Shown here: piece after piece, positions 7,741-22,665 of the stretch
Layout: each line of letters begins with the position of its first letter
Position numbering within the stretch: the stretch's first letter is position 1
Assembly: GCA_026981855.1 (NCBI GenBank)
Contig: JALSIB010000009.1
Span: forward strand, 1 to 64,000
DNA length: 64,000 nucleotides
From: Methylothermaceae bacterium
GTDB lineage: Bacteria > Pseudomonadota > Gammaproteobacteria > Methylococcales > Methylothermaceae
Direction of reading: 5' to 3'
Translations under genes and position numbers: made by a program
Notes under the pieces: generated by a model
Database searches by the model: none
What the model saw: only the letters and a program-made list of their open reading frames with translations
Told to the model about the DNA's origin: nothing

Positions 7741-8244
7741 TCACCTCCGCTCCAATACCATGAAACGGTAAGTGTGGGGGAAATCGGGGGCCGGCGGGCG
7801 TTCCTCCCGCGTTACTTCGCGCCATTCGCCGCGATCCCACCGGGGAAAGAACGTATCCCCCGGGTAATCGGCATCAATCACCGTCAAATACATCCTGGAG
7901 GCCAAGGGCAGTGCGGCTTCATAGAGAGTGGCGCCGCCGATGATCATGCCTTCGACATTGCCCGCGAGGGCCAGACCCGCTTCCAGAGAGTGAACGATGG
8001 TGCAGCCCTCCGGCCGGAAGTGGGCGGAGCGGGTGAGGACGATATTGTGCCTGCCCGGCAGGGGCCTGCCGATCGCCTCGTAGGTGTATCGTCCCATGAG
8101 GACCGGTTTTCCCCAGGTGATCCGGCGAAACCGGCGCAAATCTTCGGAGAGGTGCCAGGGCATTTTCCCCCCGTCGCCAATGACCTGGTTGCGGGCCATG
8201 GCGACGATCAGGCTGATCCGGGAGGGATGTCTCATGTTCTTCAT
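7741..8244 (-). CDS. folA: Dihydrofolate reductase
   Basis: A 167-residue enzyme that reduces dihydrofolate to tetrahydrofolate with NADPH. Motifs include ISLIVAMARNQVIGDGGKMPWHLSEDLRRF at the N-terminus (described by its key residues: the acidic D in the PWHL-x-x-D helix), MGRYTYEAIGRPLPGRHNIV and MIIGGATLYEAALP. The start is ATG 8244, four bases after the thyA stop; an ATG at 8235 is also possible. It ends an operon with thyA, lgt, gyrB and recF. Pairing with thyA is functional, since thymidylate synthase makes the dihydrofolate that this enzyme recycles. Confidence 0.97.
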   Translation of the reverse strand: MKNMRHPSRISLIVAMARNQVIGDGGKMPWHLSEDLRRFRRITWGKPVLMGRYTYEAIGRPLPGRHNIVLTRSAHFRPEGCTIVHSLEAGLALAGNVEGMIIGGATLYEAALPLASRMYLTVIDADYPGDTFFPRWDRGEWREVTREERPPAPDFPHTYRFMVLERR

Positions 8245-8248
8245 CGGT

Positions 8249-9043
8249 CTAAACCGCCACGGGCGCCTTGATATGGGGGTGCGCCTGGTAGCCGTGCAGC
8301 TGGAAGTCCTCGAATCGATATTCGTACAAAGACCGGGGGTGGCGGGTGATTTCCAACGACGGTGGCGGATAGGGCCGCCGGCCCCGTTGCAGCCTGGCTT
8401 GTTCCAGGTGATTCAGGTACAGATGGACATCGCCGCCGCTCCAGATCAGATCGCCCGGCTCAAGGCCGCATTGCTGGGCCACCATGTGGGTCAGCAGGGC
8501 GTAACTGGCGATATTGAACGGTAGTCCCAGAAAGGCGTCCACCGAACGCATGTTGAACAGGCACGACAGGCGGCCTGAGGCGGTATAGAACTGGAACGAA
8601 TAGTGGCAGGGCGGCAACGCCATGCGGGAAATGTCGGCGACGTTCCAGGCGCTCACCAGCAGCCGCCGGGAATCCGGATCTTTTTTGATGGTTTCCACCA
8701 CCTGGGTCAACTGGTCGATGACCCGGCCATCCGGCGTTTCCCATGCCCGCCATTGTTTGCCGTATACCGGGCCGAGTTCTCCTTCTTCATCAGCCCATTC
8801 GTTCCAGATCCTGACACCCTGCCGCTGGAGGTAACCGATATGGGTGCTGCCGGAAAGAAACCACAGCAGTTCGTGAACGATGGAGGGCCAGTGGAGTTTC
8901 TTGGTGGTGAGAAGGGGAAAGCCCTGACGGAGGTCGAAGCGCAACTGGCGTCCGAAAACGCTCAGGGTGCCGGTGCCGGTCCGGTCTCCCTTTTCTATGC
9001 CGTGTTCCAGGATGTCGCCCAGCAGATCCAGATAGTTTCGCAT
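8249..9043 (-). CDS. thyA: Thymidylate synthase
   Basis: A 264-residue enzyme, the same length as E. coli ThyA, which methylates dUMP to dTMP with methylene-tetrahydrofolate. It has [20 protein letters not shown] near residue 20, [16 protein letters not shown] near 57, the catalytic cysteine in [12 protein letters not shown] (Cys146) and LYLNHLEQA near 207. It sits between lgt (four bases upstream) and folA (four bases downstream), so the three are probably co-translated. Confidence 0.98.
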   Translation of the reverse strand: MRNYLDLLGDILEHGIEKGDRTGTGTLSVFGRQLRFDLRQGFPLLTTKKLHWPSIVHELLWFLSGSTHIGYLQRQGVRIWNEWADEEGELGPVYGKQWRAWETPDGRVIDQLTQVVETIKKDPDSRRLLVSAWNVADISRMALPPCHYSFQFYTASGRLSCLFNMRSVDAFLGLPFNIASYALLTHMVAQQCGLEPGDLIWSGGDVHLYLNHLEQARLQRGRRPYPPPSLEITRHPRSLYEYRFEDFQLHGYQAHPHIKAPVAV

Positions 9044-9047
9044 TTCA

Positions 9048-9827
9048 TCACGCCTCCCGGCGGCGATAAGCCAGGATCAGCAAAGCCGAACCCGCCAAGA
9101 TCATGGGCAGGGACAGGATCTGGCCCATGGTGACCCACCCGAAGGCCAGGTAACCCAATTGCGGATCGGGAATACGCACGAACTCCACCAAAAACCGAAA
9201 TGTGCCGTAGAGCGTCAGAAACAGCCCCGAGACCGCCATTGTGGGGCGGGGGCGGGCGGAATAAAGCCACAGCACGGTAAACAGCACCAGCCCTTCCAGG
9301 GTGGCTTCATACAACTGGGAGGGATGTCTGGGCAAGGGGCCTCCTCCGGGAAAGACCATGGCCCAGGGGACGTCGGTCACCTTTCCCCACAGCTCGGCAT
9401 TGATGAAATTGCCGATCCGGCCGAAGAACAGCCCGATGGGAACCAGCGGGGCGATGAAATCGGTGATTTCCCAAAAATGGCGTCGGTGTTTGCGGCCGAA
9501 CAGCCACATGGCCAGGAGGACGCCCAACAATCCCCCGTGGAAGGACATGCCCCCTTCCCAGATATGAAAAAAACTCACCGGATTGGAAATGAGTTGGGGC
9601 AGGTTGTAGAACAGCATATAGCCCGTCCGCCCACCGAGCACCACCCCCAGGGCGCCATAGAACAGCAGGTCCTCGATTTCCTCGTTGCGCCAACCGAATC
9701 GCGGTGCGCGTTTTCTGGCCAGCAGCCAGGCTCCAAGGAACCCGAACAGGTACATGAGTCCGTACCAATGAATTTTCAGCGGCCCCAGTTGAATGGCGAC
9801 AGGATCGATCCGGGGATAGTTCAGCAT
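9048..9827 (-). CDS. lgt: Phosphatidylglycerol-prolipoprotein diacylglyceryl transferase
   Basis: A 259-residue inner membrane enzyme with about seven hydrophobic segments that moves diacylglycerol onto the lipobox cysteine of prolipoproteins. The Lgt signature is [17 protein letters not shown] near residue 140, preceded by [20 protein letters not shown] around residue 98. The start [24 protein letters not shown] is typical. The gene begins two bases after the gyrB stop and runs into thyA, the lgt-thyA order also seen in E. coli. Confidence 0.97.
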   Translation of the reverse strand: MLNYPRIDPVAIQLGPLKIHWYGLMYLFGFLGAWLLARKRAPRFGWRNEEIEDLLFYGALGVVLGGRTGYMLFYNLPQLISNPVSFFHIWEGGMSFHGGLLGVLLAMWLFGRKHRRHFWEITDFIAPLVPIGLFFGRIGNFINAELWGKVTDVPWAMVFPGGGPLPRHPSQLYEATLEGLVLFTVLWLYSARPRPTMAVSGLFLTLYGTFRFLVEFVRIPDPQLGYLAFGWVTMGQILSLPMILAGSALLILAYRRREA

Positions 9828-9829
9828 GG

Positions 9830-13344
<3,515 letters not shown>

Positions 13345-13369
13345 TTCCACATGATATCGGAAGGCGCTC

Positions 13370-14788
13370 TCATCGGGCCAGCGTGTACGCCGAGAAGTCG
13401 TCACCCCACTCCAGAAGTTTGGCGATCCTGTATTCGTTTTCTTCCATCAGGATGGAGGTACCGGGTTTGAGCCGGGTCTGGGGTACCACCAAAGCGCCGT
13501 TTCCCTTCGGGGAAGCCACATGGATGGCGGGGCCGGGGCCCAGACCCGGGACGATTGCGGTGACGATTCCGGCCCGCCCGGGCAGCAAATCGAGCCCGAA
13601 CCTTCCCGCATTGCCGAACATTCCCGGCCGGCTCCAGCGAACGACGGCGAGCACAATGGAATCGTCCAGCAGTTTCAGCCCCAGCAGTCCCCCCGGGCGC
13701 AGACGGACGTGTGTCTCGATGATGGCGGCGGAGTCGTGGCGGTGTTGTTTCAGCAGGGCGTTCACATGGCGATGAGGGCGTCGCCAGTCGGAATCGACTT
13801 CGCCATGGGTCGGCCCGGTTGGGGCGTCGGGCAGGAGAAGCTCGAAATCGGGGACGGACAACCATTCCCCGTTTCCGCGGCGCAGTCCCCTCTGATGCCG
13901 CTCGAGTTCGGTCACCGCGCATTCCCGGCCGCACCACAATTCATCGACTCTTTTTTCCTTTTGGTAGTCGAGACTGGACAACTGATCCAGTTGATGTTGC
14001 CACTTGCGGGCGATGGGGTCCGGCAATTCGGGCGGCTCTTTGGTTTCGATGTGTAAGTAACGCAGATTCCCCGCGTTGTCGGGTGTGGCGGCGAGGAAAC
14101 GGGCGGACTTCGCCTGCCGGGGATCGAAACACCAACACGAACCGGAAGGGTCGGCGGTAATGGTGATTTTGTCTTTGTTCCTTTCCAGATAGAGCAGGCA
14201 GCGGGGCAGCCAGGCGGCCTCGAGCCACATTGGTGTCATCGCCATGAATGCCAGGATGCAGCGGACAGAATCGATGGGCGTGCAGGTCTGCGCGGGAGAA
14301 AGCGGGTCGTGCACCGGGACATCCAGCCAGCCTTCGTTTTCTCCTTCCAGATAATGATCGAACAGGCGTCGCCAGGTGCTGCCGGAAAGCGGTTCGCCCA
14401 GCTGGACGATGCGCAGCATCATCCAGGCCAGAGACGCCAGGGCGCGCTGTTTACCGAAAGGTGAAGGGTCGGGGGGAAGACGTTCGTATCCCCTGGCCAG
14501 TTCATGATGAAGAAAAACACTCAGTTTGGCGGTGCTTCTTGCCGACTCGCCGAGGGGGGGCGTCATGGCGGTGAACTCGGCCGCCAGCATTTCCGAGGTG
14601 GTGTAAATACCGTGGCGAAGCGTTTCCAGAACCTCCAGCCGCGAAGCCGGTTCGAGAGATGACAGGTTCAGGGCCTTGAGCGATCGATACAATCGATGGG
14701 CGCGGGATTTGGGGCCGTCTTTCTGCAGGGCGGTCAACCATTTTTCCGCCGATTCCGCGGTTGGGGTGAAGGGCAGCGGTTCAGTCAT
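13370..14788 (-). CDS. Conserved hypothetical protein with a PilZ-like C-terminus
   Basis: A soluble 472-residue protein started at ATG 14788 (MTEPLPFTPTAESAEKWLTA); the TTG at 14890 sits directly against a purine run and looks less likely. The N-terminal third is helical and resembles a proteobacterial family with W-L-x-x-L and L-E-x-L-R motifs (LEVLETLRHGIY). The C-terminal 100 residues look like a divergent PilZ barrel: VVRWSRPGMFGNAGRFGLDL and GTSILMEENEYRIAKLLEWG. The classical RxxxR and D/NxSxxG c-di-GMP motifs are not obvious, so ligand binding is open. It probably starts the recF-gyrB-lgt-thyA-folA operon, an odd partner for replication genes. Confidence 0.6.
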   Translation of the reverse strand: MTEPLPFTPTAESAEKWLTALQKDGPKSRAHRLYRSLKALNLSSLEPASRLEVLETLRHGIYTTSEMLAAEFTAMTPPLGESARSTAKLSVFLHHELARGYERLPPDPSPFGKQRALASLAWMMLRIVQLGEPLSGSTWRRLFDHYLEGENEGWLDVPVHDPLSPAQTCTPIDSVRCILAFMAMTPMWLEAAWLPRCLLYLERNKDKITITADPSGSCWCFDPRQAKSARFLAATPDNAGNLRYLHIETKEPPELPDPIARKWQHQLDQLSSLDYQKEKRVDELWCGRECAVTELERHQRGLRRGNGEWLSVPDFELLLPDAPTGPTHGEVDSDWRRPHRHVNALLKQHRHDSAAIIETHVRLRPGGLLGLKLLDDSIVLAVVRWSRPGMFGNAGRFGLDLLPGRAGIVTAIVPGLGPGPAIHVASPKGNGALVVPQTRLKPGTSILMEENEYRIAKLLEWGDDFSAYTLAR

Positions 14789-14925
14789 AGAGGATCGCCA
14801 GGGTATCGGGCCGGAGAGCCTGTCTGTTACAGAACGGGGTGCAGTGCCTGGATGAAAGCATGGATAAAGGCCATCCAGGACGGCTTTCAACCTCCCCTAA
14901 AGTCTAGTTCCTTTTCCAGGGCGCG

Positions 14926-15906
14926 TCAGGGTATCAGGACGATTTTGCCGATATGTTCCCGGCTTTCCAGGATGCGATGGGCTTTGGCGGCCTGCGCCAG
15001 GGGCAGGGTGGTGTCGATGACCGGCCGTATCCGCCCGGCTTCGATCAATGGCCAGACCGTGGCGGCCAGTTCCCGGGCGATCTGTGCTTTTTCCCGGACC
15101 GGTCTGGATCTGAGGGTGGAGCCGGTCAAAGTCAGTCTCTTGAGAAAGATCGGCAGCAAATTGATCTCGGTGCGATGGCCTTCCTGGACGGCAATGATGA
15201 CCAGCCTGCCCTCGAGTGCCAGAGATTTCAGATTGGATTGCAGGTAGGGGCCGCCGATGATGTCGAGAATGAGATCGACCCCCTGGTTTTGGGTCACTTG
15301 GGCGATTCTTTCCGCAAAATCCTCGTGCCGGTAGTCGATGGTGACGTTCGCGCCCAGTCGGTGGCAGAACCGGCATTTTTTCTCGTTGCCACAGGTGGTG
15401 AAAATCCACGCCTGTCGTAATACGGCGGCAAGCTGGATGGCCGTGGTGCCAATCCCCCCTGCTCCGCCGTGAACCAGAAACTTTTCTCCTTCTTTCAACC
15501 TGCCGCGGCGAAAAACATTTTCCCAGACCGTAAAGTGCGTTTCGGGAAGCGATGCCGCCTCGATGGCGCTCAATCCCGAAGGAACGGGCAGGCACAGATC
15601 TTCCGCCGCCACGCAATATTGCGCGTATCCCCCGCCGGTTAGCAGCGCGCATACCTCGTCGCCGATCCCCCACCGCCCGGCGCCCTCGCCCAGTTCGACG
15701 ATGGTTCCGGCCACCTCCAGGCCGGGTATGTCCGGCGCGCCCGGCGGGGGTGGATACAAGCCTTTGCGTTGCATGACATCCGGACGGTTGACCCCCGCCG
15801 CCGCGACCTGGATCAACACTTCCCCCCGTCCCGGTGTGGGAATGGGGCGCCGGGTCAGGCGCAGGGATCCATCCTTGCCCGGATGAACGATTTCGATTGC
15901 GTGCAT
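14926..15906 (-). CDS. NAD(P)H quinone oxidoreductase, zinc-free MDR family (PIG3-like)
   Basis: A 326-residue cytoplasmic oxidoreductase started at ATG 15906 (MHAIEIVHPGKDGSL); an ATG at 15921 is also possible. It has GRGEVLIQVAAAGVNRPDVM near residue 30, GLEVAGTIVELG near 65, GYAQYCVAAEDLCLPVP near 95 and the nucleotide loop VHGGAGGIGTTAIQLA near 145. The structural-zinc cysteine cluster of true alcohol dehydrogenases is missing. A CRFCHRLGA segment near 179 matches the C-x-x-C/x-LGA region usual in the PIG3 subgroup. The likely role is NADPH-dependent reduction of quinones or enals. Monocistronic. Confidence 0.88.
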   Translation of the reverse strand: MHAIEIVHPGKDGSLRLTRRPIPTPGRGEVLIQVAAAGVNRPDVMQRKGLYPPPPGAPDIPGLEVAGTIVELGEGAGRWGIGDEVCALLTGGGYAQYCVAAEDLCLPVPSGLSAIEAASLPETHFTVWENVFRRGRLKEGEKFLVHGGAGGIGTTAIQLAAVLRQAWIFTTCGNEKKCRFCHRLGANVTIDYRHEDFAERIAQVTQNQGVDLILDIIGGPYLQSNLKSLALEGRLVIIAVQEGHRTEINLLPIFLKRLTLTGSTLRSRPVREKAQIARELAATVWPLIEAGRIRPVIDTTLPLAQAAKAHRILESREHIGKIVLIP

Positions 15907-16154
15907 GTCGAGTCCAATCATTTGTCTTGTGAAGGCGCCGCCGGAGCGAAACAGGTGGTAAGGGGTCAAAGTCCGCCGACTGACCCAGGGGCTCCCCGCG
16001 CGGAAATGCAAGGTGCCCTATGAGCATACACGGAGATTCCGGCCGGATGGAAGCGAATAAGGCTCATTCGACGGGAAAAGTGACGGTACAATGATGGGAT
16101 GAACCGATCCGGCGTGGGCCGGCTTTCATCCACTATTCCCAGGAAAGATACCGT

Positions 16155-16928
16155 ATGCTGCCGACCGAATACGATGTTCGAAAACTCAATAATCCCGCGT
16201 ACGCGTTGCGTTGTCTGGCGCAGGGTCTGGCGCTTCTCAAAAGGCCCGAGCTGCGCAAATTCATCCTCATTCCACTGTTGATCAACCTGGTATTGTTCGC
16301 CGGGGCATTTGCCCTGGCGGGCTATTTCTTCGCCGATTTTCTGCAATGGCTGATCCCCGCCTGGCTCGACTGGTTGCGATGGTTGTTGTGGCCCGTCTTC
16401 GGATTGGCCTTCATCCTGATGACTTTTTTCACTTTCACCCTGGTGGCCAATCTGCTGGCCGCCCCTTTTTATGACAAGCTGGCGGAGCGGACGGAGGAAC
16501 TGCTTACCGGCAGCCCCCCCCGAAGGAAAGACGAATCTTTCGCCAAGTCGGTGGCGAAGGAGATGGGGGCCGAGCTGAGGCGCTTGCTCTACTTCGTCCT
16601 GCGGGTCATTCCGTTGGCCATCCTGTCCGTGATACCGGGCGTCAATCTGGTGGCGCCCTTTCTGTGGATGTTGTTCAACGCCTGGTTCCTGGGGCTGGAA
16701 TATACCGCCTACCCGCTTGCCAATCATGGCCTGTTGTTTCCCGAGCAGCGCCAGTTGCTGAAGAAGGCGCGTCTTGGCTCCCTGACCCTCGGTGGGGTGG
16801 TGATGCTGGGTGTGGGGGTACCGTTGTTGAATATCGTGATGCCGCCGGCGGCGGTGATTGCGGCGACGGTCTATTTCGTCAATGCCCGGCGTCCAGCGCG
16901 CCGACAAGCTGATCGCCCGCTTCCGTAA
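16155..16928 (+). CDS. cysZ: CysZ-like sulfate transporter (EI24 family)
   Basis: A 257-residue membrane protein with four or more hydrophobic segments. The start NPAYALRCLAQGLALLKRPELRKFILIP has the G-x-x-x-L-x-x-P-x-L-R pattern of the EI24/CysZ family. The middle motif NLLAAPFYDKLAERTE and LVAPFLWMLFNAWFLGLEYTAYP are also typical. In E. coli CysZ passes sulfate into the cell for cysteine synthesis. No cys gene is adjacent, so the substrate is taken from the family. The last 50 bases overlap the 3' end of the convergent mtaB gene. Confidence 0.85.
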   Translation: MLPTEYDVRKLNNPAYALRCLAQGLALLKRPELRKFILIPLLINLVLFAGAFALAGYFFADFLQWLIPAWLDWLRWLLWPVFGLAFILMTFFTFTLVANLLAAPFYDKLAERTEELLTGSPPRRKDESFAKSVAKEMGAELRRLLYFVLRVIPLAILSVIPGVNLVAPFLWMLFNAWFLGLEYTAYPLANHGLLFPEQRQLLKKARLGSLTLGGVVMLGVGVPLLNIVMPPAAVIAATVYFVNARRPARRQADRPLP

Positions 16929-18162
16929 CGGCCGTCAAGCGGGTGGGGGTGATCGAATTGGTGAGGTCGAGATCCGGCGGCACCTTGACCTGAACCCGCA
17001 AATAATGGGGGGTGTAGCCGGTGAAAAGCTGTCTGTCGGCCTCCGCCCTCCCCCGCTCCCACAATACGGGTTGAATCAGGCCCAAATGACTCGTCAATAC
17101 TTGGCGGCGAAGCGAGGCCGCCAGCTGGTGCAGCCGACGGCTTCGCGCTTTCTTGACCTGGTTGGGTATTTGATCGGGGAAACCGGCGGCTGCCGTTCCC
17201 TGGCGGGGCGAATAGGGGAAAATGTGGATATGGGCGAAGCCGATTTCCTCGGCCAGCGTCAGCGACTGCTCGAAATCCCGTTCCGTTTCTCCCGGAAAGC
17301 CGACGATGATGTCGGTGGTTACCGTCAGGTCGGGGCGATGGTTTCTGGCGCGGTCGACCAGTCGGTGGAAATCGTCGCGCCGGCAGCGCCGGGCCATGCG
17401 TTTCAGAACCGGGTCCGAGCCACTCTGCAAGGGCAGGTGGAGATGCGGCATCAGTCGGGGGTGTTCCAGCAGGGCGAAGAAATCCTCTGACAATTCCCAG
17501 GGTTCCAGCGACCCCAGCCGCAGCCGCGGCAGATCGGTTTCCTCGAGGACCGCCCGAACCAGGTCGGACAGGCCGATGCCCAGGTCACTGCCATAGCCTC
17601 CCAGGTGGACGCCGCTCAGGACGGCTTCCCGGATGCCTGCAGCGCACAGCTGGCGCAATTCGGCGACGATATCCGCCACGGGCCGGCTGCGTTCCCGGCC
17701 GCGGGCGACAGTCACGATACAGAAGGTACAGCGATGGCGGCAACCGTCCTGAACCTTGATGAATGCGCGTTGCCGGCTGGCGGCGAAAACAGCGGCGTCT
17801 TGCGCTGTCGGTGCGGGGATCCGTTCAGGCAGAATCTCGCGTGTCAATTCCACCAGCCGGTCCTTGTCCTGGTTGGGAATGACCAGGTCCACCCCGAGCG
17901 CCTTGGCCACTTCGGCCGGATGCAGCGTGGCGTAGCATCCGCTGACGACCAGCCGGGCCTGGGGATTGGCGCGTTTGAGGCGGCGGATGATCTGGCGCGA
18001 TTTGCGCATCGCCTCCCCGGTGACGGCGCAGGTGTTGAGCACCACGACATCGGCTTGTGCCACCGGCACGACCGCCGCGCCCTGGGCGCGGAAACGCCGG
18101 GCCCACGATTCCGATTCGGCCTCGTTGAGACGGCAACCCAAAGTTTCGAATGCAACTTGCAT
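16879..18162 (-). CDS. mtaB: tRNA ct6A37/t6A37 methylthiotransferase
   Basis: A 427-residue radical-SAM enzyme that adds a methylthio group to t6A at position 37 of tRNAs. The N-terminal domain carries the three cluster cysteines in TLGCRLNEAES, LNTCAVTGEAM and VVSGCYATLHP. The radical-SAM motif C-x3-C-x2-C is in CRHRCTFCIVTVARG near residue 148. Typical later motifs are PHLHLPLQSGSD near 270 and TDIIVGFPGE near 315. The C-terminus holds a TRAM-like domain. I start at ATG 18162 (MQVAFETLGCRLNEAES). It begins five bases after the stop of the SpmA/B-like gene, suggesting co-transcription. Confidence 0.93.
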   Translation of the reverse strand: MQVAFETLGCRLNEAESESWARRFRAQGAAVVPVAQADVVVLNTCAVTGEAMRKSRQIIRRLKRANPQARLVVSGCYATLHPAEVAKALGVDLVIPNQDKDRLVELTREILPERIPAPTAQDAAVFAASRQRAFIKVQDGCRHRCTFCIVTVARGRERSRPVADIVAELRQLCAAGIREAVLSGVHLGGYGSDLGIGLSDLVRAVLEETDLPRLRLGSLEPWELSEDFFALLEHPRLMPHLHLPLQSGSDPVLKRMARRCRRDDFHRLVDRARNHRPDLTVTTDIIVGFPGETERDFEQSLTLAEEIGFAHIHIFPYSPRQGTAAAGFPDQIPNQVKKARSRRLHQLAASLRRQVLTSHLGLIQPVLWERGRAEADRQLFTGYTPHYLRVQVKVPPDLDLTNSITPTRLTAVTEAGDQLVGALDAGH

Positions 18163-18167
18163 CTGTG

Positions 18168-19394
18168 TCAGCCGAAAAACCAATATCCAATGAAAACCGC
18201 CGCGGTCAGGCCGGCGATGTCCGCCACCAGGCCGCACGCCAGCGCATGCCGGATGCGCCGGATACCCACCGCGCCGCAGTAAACCGCCAATACGTAAAAG
18301 GTGGTTTCGGTGCTGCCCTGCATGATGGCGGCCATACGACCGGCGAGAGAGTCCACGCCATGGGTGCGCATGGCGTCGATCATCATGGCCCGGGCGCCGC
18401 TTCCGCTGAAGGGCTTCATCAAGGCGGTGGGCAGGGCGTCGAGAAAGCGAGTGTCCAGCGAAAGGGCGATTAAAATATCACGCAATTCATTCAACACCAA
18501 ATCCAGTATTCCGCTGGCTCTGAGCAGCCCGACGGCCACCAGCATGGCGATCAGATAGGGAATGATGGTGACGGCGGTCTGAAACCCTTCTTTGGCGCCT
18601 TCGAGGAAGCATTCGTAGGCGTTGATCTTTCGCCCCCAGGCCGCCAGCAGGAAAGCCGCAATCAGCCCCAGAATGAGCCCCTGGCTGATCAGTCCCGAGC
18701 GGGCCTGCATCGTTTCCTGGGGAAGCCCGGCGAGGGACCAGGCCAGTCCCGCGATGATCCCCCCAAGACCCAACAGATACGCCAGGATCACCGGATCCCA
18801 CAGCCGCAGCCTTTGCGCGGCGGCGACGGCCAGCAAGCCCGCCAGAGTGGAGCAATAGGTCGCCATCAGGATGGGCAGGAATACATCCGTGGGATCGGCC
18901 GCGCCAAGCTGGGCCCTGTAGGTGAAGACCGCGACCGGAATCAGGGTGACCGCCGAGGTGTTGATCACCAGAAACAGGATCTGGGCGTCGCTGAGGGTGT
19001 CCGGACTGGGGTTGAGCTTCTGCAGTTCCCGCATGGCCTGGATGCCCAGGGGCGTGGCGGCGTTGTCGAGCCCCAACACGTTGGCGGCGAGATTCATGGT
19101 CATCGCCCCCAGGGCGGGGTGGTTTGCGGGGACGCCGGGCATCAGACGGTCGAAAAGCGGCCTGAGCACTCCGGTCAGGAAGGTGACGGCACCCGCCCGC
19201 TCTCCTATCTTGAGGATGCCCAGCCACAGGGCCAGAACGCCGGTCAAGCCGAGGGAAATCTCGAAACCCGTCCTGGCCATGGTGAAGAGGCTGTCGATCA
19301 TACGGGCGAAGACGCCGCTGTCGTCATAGAAAAAGAAACGTGCGCAGCCTGTGGCCAGGGATATCAGAAGAAGCCCGCTCCAGACTTTGTTCAT
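18168..19394 (-). CDS. Fused SpmA/SpmB-type nucleoside-recognition membrane protein
   Basis: A 408-residue polytopic membrane protein made of two Gate-type halves. The first half has GLTGVLALWLGILKIGERAG and NLAANVLGLDNAATPLGIQAM (SpmA-like, residues 45-120). The second has AVTIIPYLIAMLVAVGLLRASG and MRTHGVDSLAGRMAAIMQGS (SpmB-like, about 280-375). In Bacillus the separate SpmA and SpmB proteins are needed for spore core dehydration. Gram-negative bacteria carry the fused form with no known role; a small-molecule transporter is the usual guess. The upstream purB terminator ends close to this start, so it probably has its own promoter. Confidence 0.85.
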   Translation of the reverse strand: MNKVWSGLLLISLATGCARFFFYDDSGVFARMIDSLFTMARTGFEISLGLTGVLALWLGILKIGERAGAVTFLTGVLRPLFDRLMPGVPANHPALGAMTMNLAANVLGLDNAATPLGIQAMRELQKLNPSPDTLSDAQILFLVINTSAVTLIPVAVFTYRAQLGAADPTDVFLPILMATYCSTLAGLLAVAAAQRLRLWDPVILAYLLGLGGIIAGLAWSLAGLPQETMQARSGLISQGLILGLIAAFLLAAWGRKINAYECFLEGAKEGFQTAVTIIPYLIAMLVAVGLLRASGILDLVLNELRDILIALSLDTRFLDALPTALMKPFSGSGARAMMIDAMRTHGVDSLAGRMAAIMQGSTETTFYVLAVYCGAVGIRRIRHALACGLVADIAGLTAAVFIGYWFFG

Positions 19395-19404
19395 GGGGGA
19401 AATG

Positions 19405-19445
19405 AAAAAACCCCGGTCGCGGCGGTCCTGCCACGCTCCGGGGTT
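19405..19445 (-). terminator. Rho-independent terminator after purB
   Basis: Read on the minus strand, AACCCCGG and CCGGGGTT form an eight-pair stem around a 21-base loop, and six T follow. It lies about 130 bases after the purB stop and ends ten bases before the start of the SpmA/B-like gene. Confidence 0.8.
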
Positions 19446-19572
19446 AGGTTGCCGCCGGATGGGGGTGGAGGGAGGAGGGGATAGAGGGCAGATTCACCAC
19501 CATCGCCTGCGACAACCATGTTCACAAGTCTGGCACATCCAGAAATTTCAGACGTGAACCGGGTCACAAAAT

Positions 19573-22058
<2,486 letters not shown>

Positions 22059-22096
22059 CCGGTGATATGGCTTGTGGGGTTCGGTTCGATTGTGGA

Positions 22097-22543
22097 TCAG
22101 GATAGAGTCTGGAGTATTTCCAGGGGAATACGTTGTCCGCTTTCATAGGCCAGAATGGATTCCCACACCAATGGGCTGCGTAACCGGTCCCGCATGCGTT
22201 CGATTTCTCCCCGCTGAAACCAAGTGGCGGCGATGATGCCCGAGTCCAGGGGTTGCGTCGGATCGTGGTCGAGCACTTGGCCGCAGAAGGTGAAACGCAG
22301 GAAGGTCAACCGGTTATGGGGGTGCCGCCATAGCTGGATGGTTAGCAGAGCCTGGGGGACGAAACGATAAGCCGTTTCCTCCCTCACTTCCCGGCGGATT
22401 GCATCGATTAGGGACTCGCCTTCCTCCAGATGTCCCGCAGGTTGGTTGAAGACATGATCGCCGTCGATCGTTTCCTCTACCAGCAGGTGGCGCCCAGCCT
22501 CTTCAATCACTGCGGCGACCGTTACATTGGGTTTCCAGTTCAT
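22097..22543 (-). CDS. nudJ: NUDIX hydrolase, NudJ type
   Basis: A 148-residue NUDIX enzyme. The Nudix box G-x5-E-x7-R-E-x-x-E-E appears as [20 protein letters not shown] (residues 37-56). The N-terminus [20 protein letters not shown] and the position directly upstream of mnmA match NudJ of E. coli, which hydrolyses thiamine diphosphate and nucleoside triphosphates in vitro. The true substrate is unproven. It is the first gene of the nudJ-mnmA-purB operon, whose control region lies beyond 22543. Confidence 0.88.
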   Translation of the reverse strand: MNWKPNVTVAAVIEEAGRHLLVEETIDGDHVFNQPAGHLEEGESLIDAIRREVREETAYRFVPQALLTIQLWRHPHNRLTFLRFTFCGQVLDHDPTQPLDSGIIAATWFQRGEIERMRDRLRSPLVWESILAYESGQRIPLEILQTLS

Positions 22544-22590
22544 TGGCGGGAAGCGTTCCGGAAATGCGTTATTTTACTTAAATATTCCTT

Positions 22591-22611
22591 CCTCGTCTTG
22601 CCAAAACGAGG
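22591..22611. promoter_or_regulatory. Imperfect palindrome between divergent genes
   Basis: CCTCGT and ACGAGG flank an inner TTG-x-CAA, giving a 21-base near-palindrome centred at 22601. On the minus strand it contains TTGGCA, which could be the -35 box of the nudJ operon (17 bases before TTAAGT). That placement would suit a repressor site. Boxes are approximate. Confidence 0.4.
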
Positions 22612-22665
22612 CGGTCATAAAATAATGTGTCCAAAAGCCTGACCAACCCTGACCGGATTGTATGT

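Noticed and set aside
16879-16928. The 50-base overlap of cysZ and mtaB as a sign of a frameshift
   Set aside because: Both proteins have plausible ends at these stops, and convergent overlaps of this size are common.
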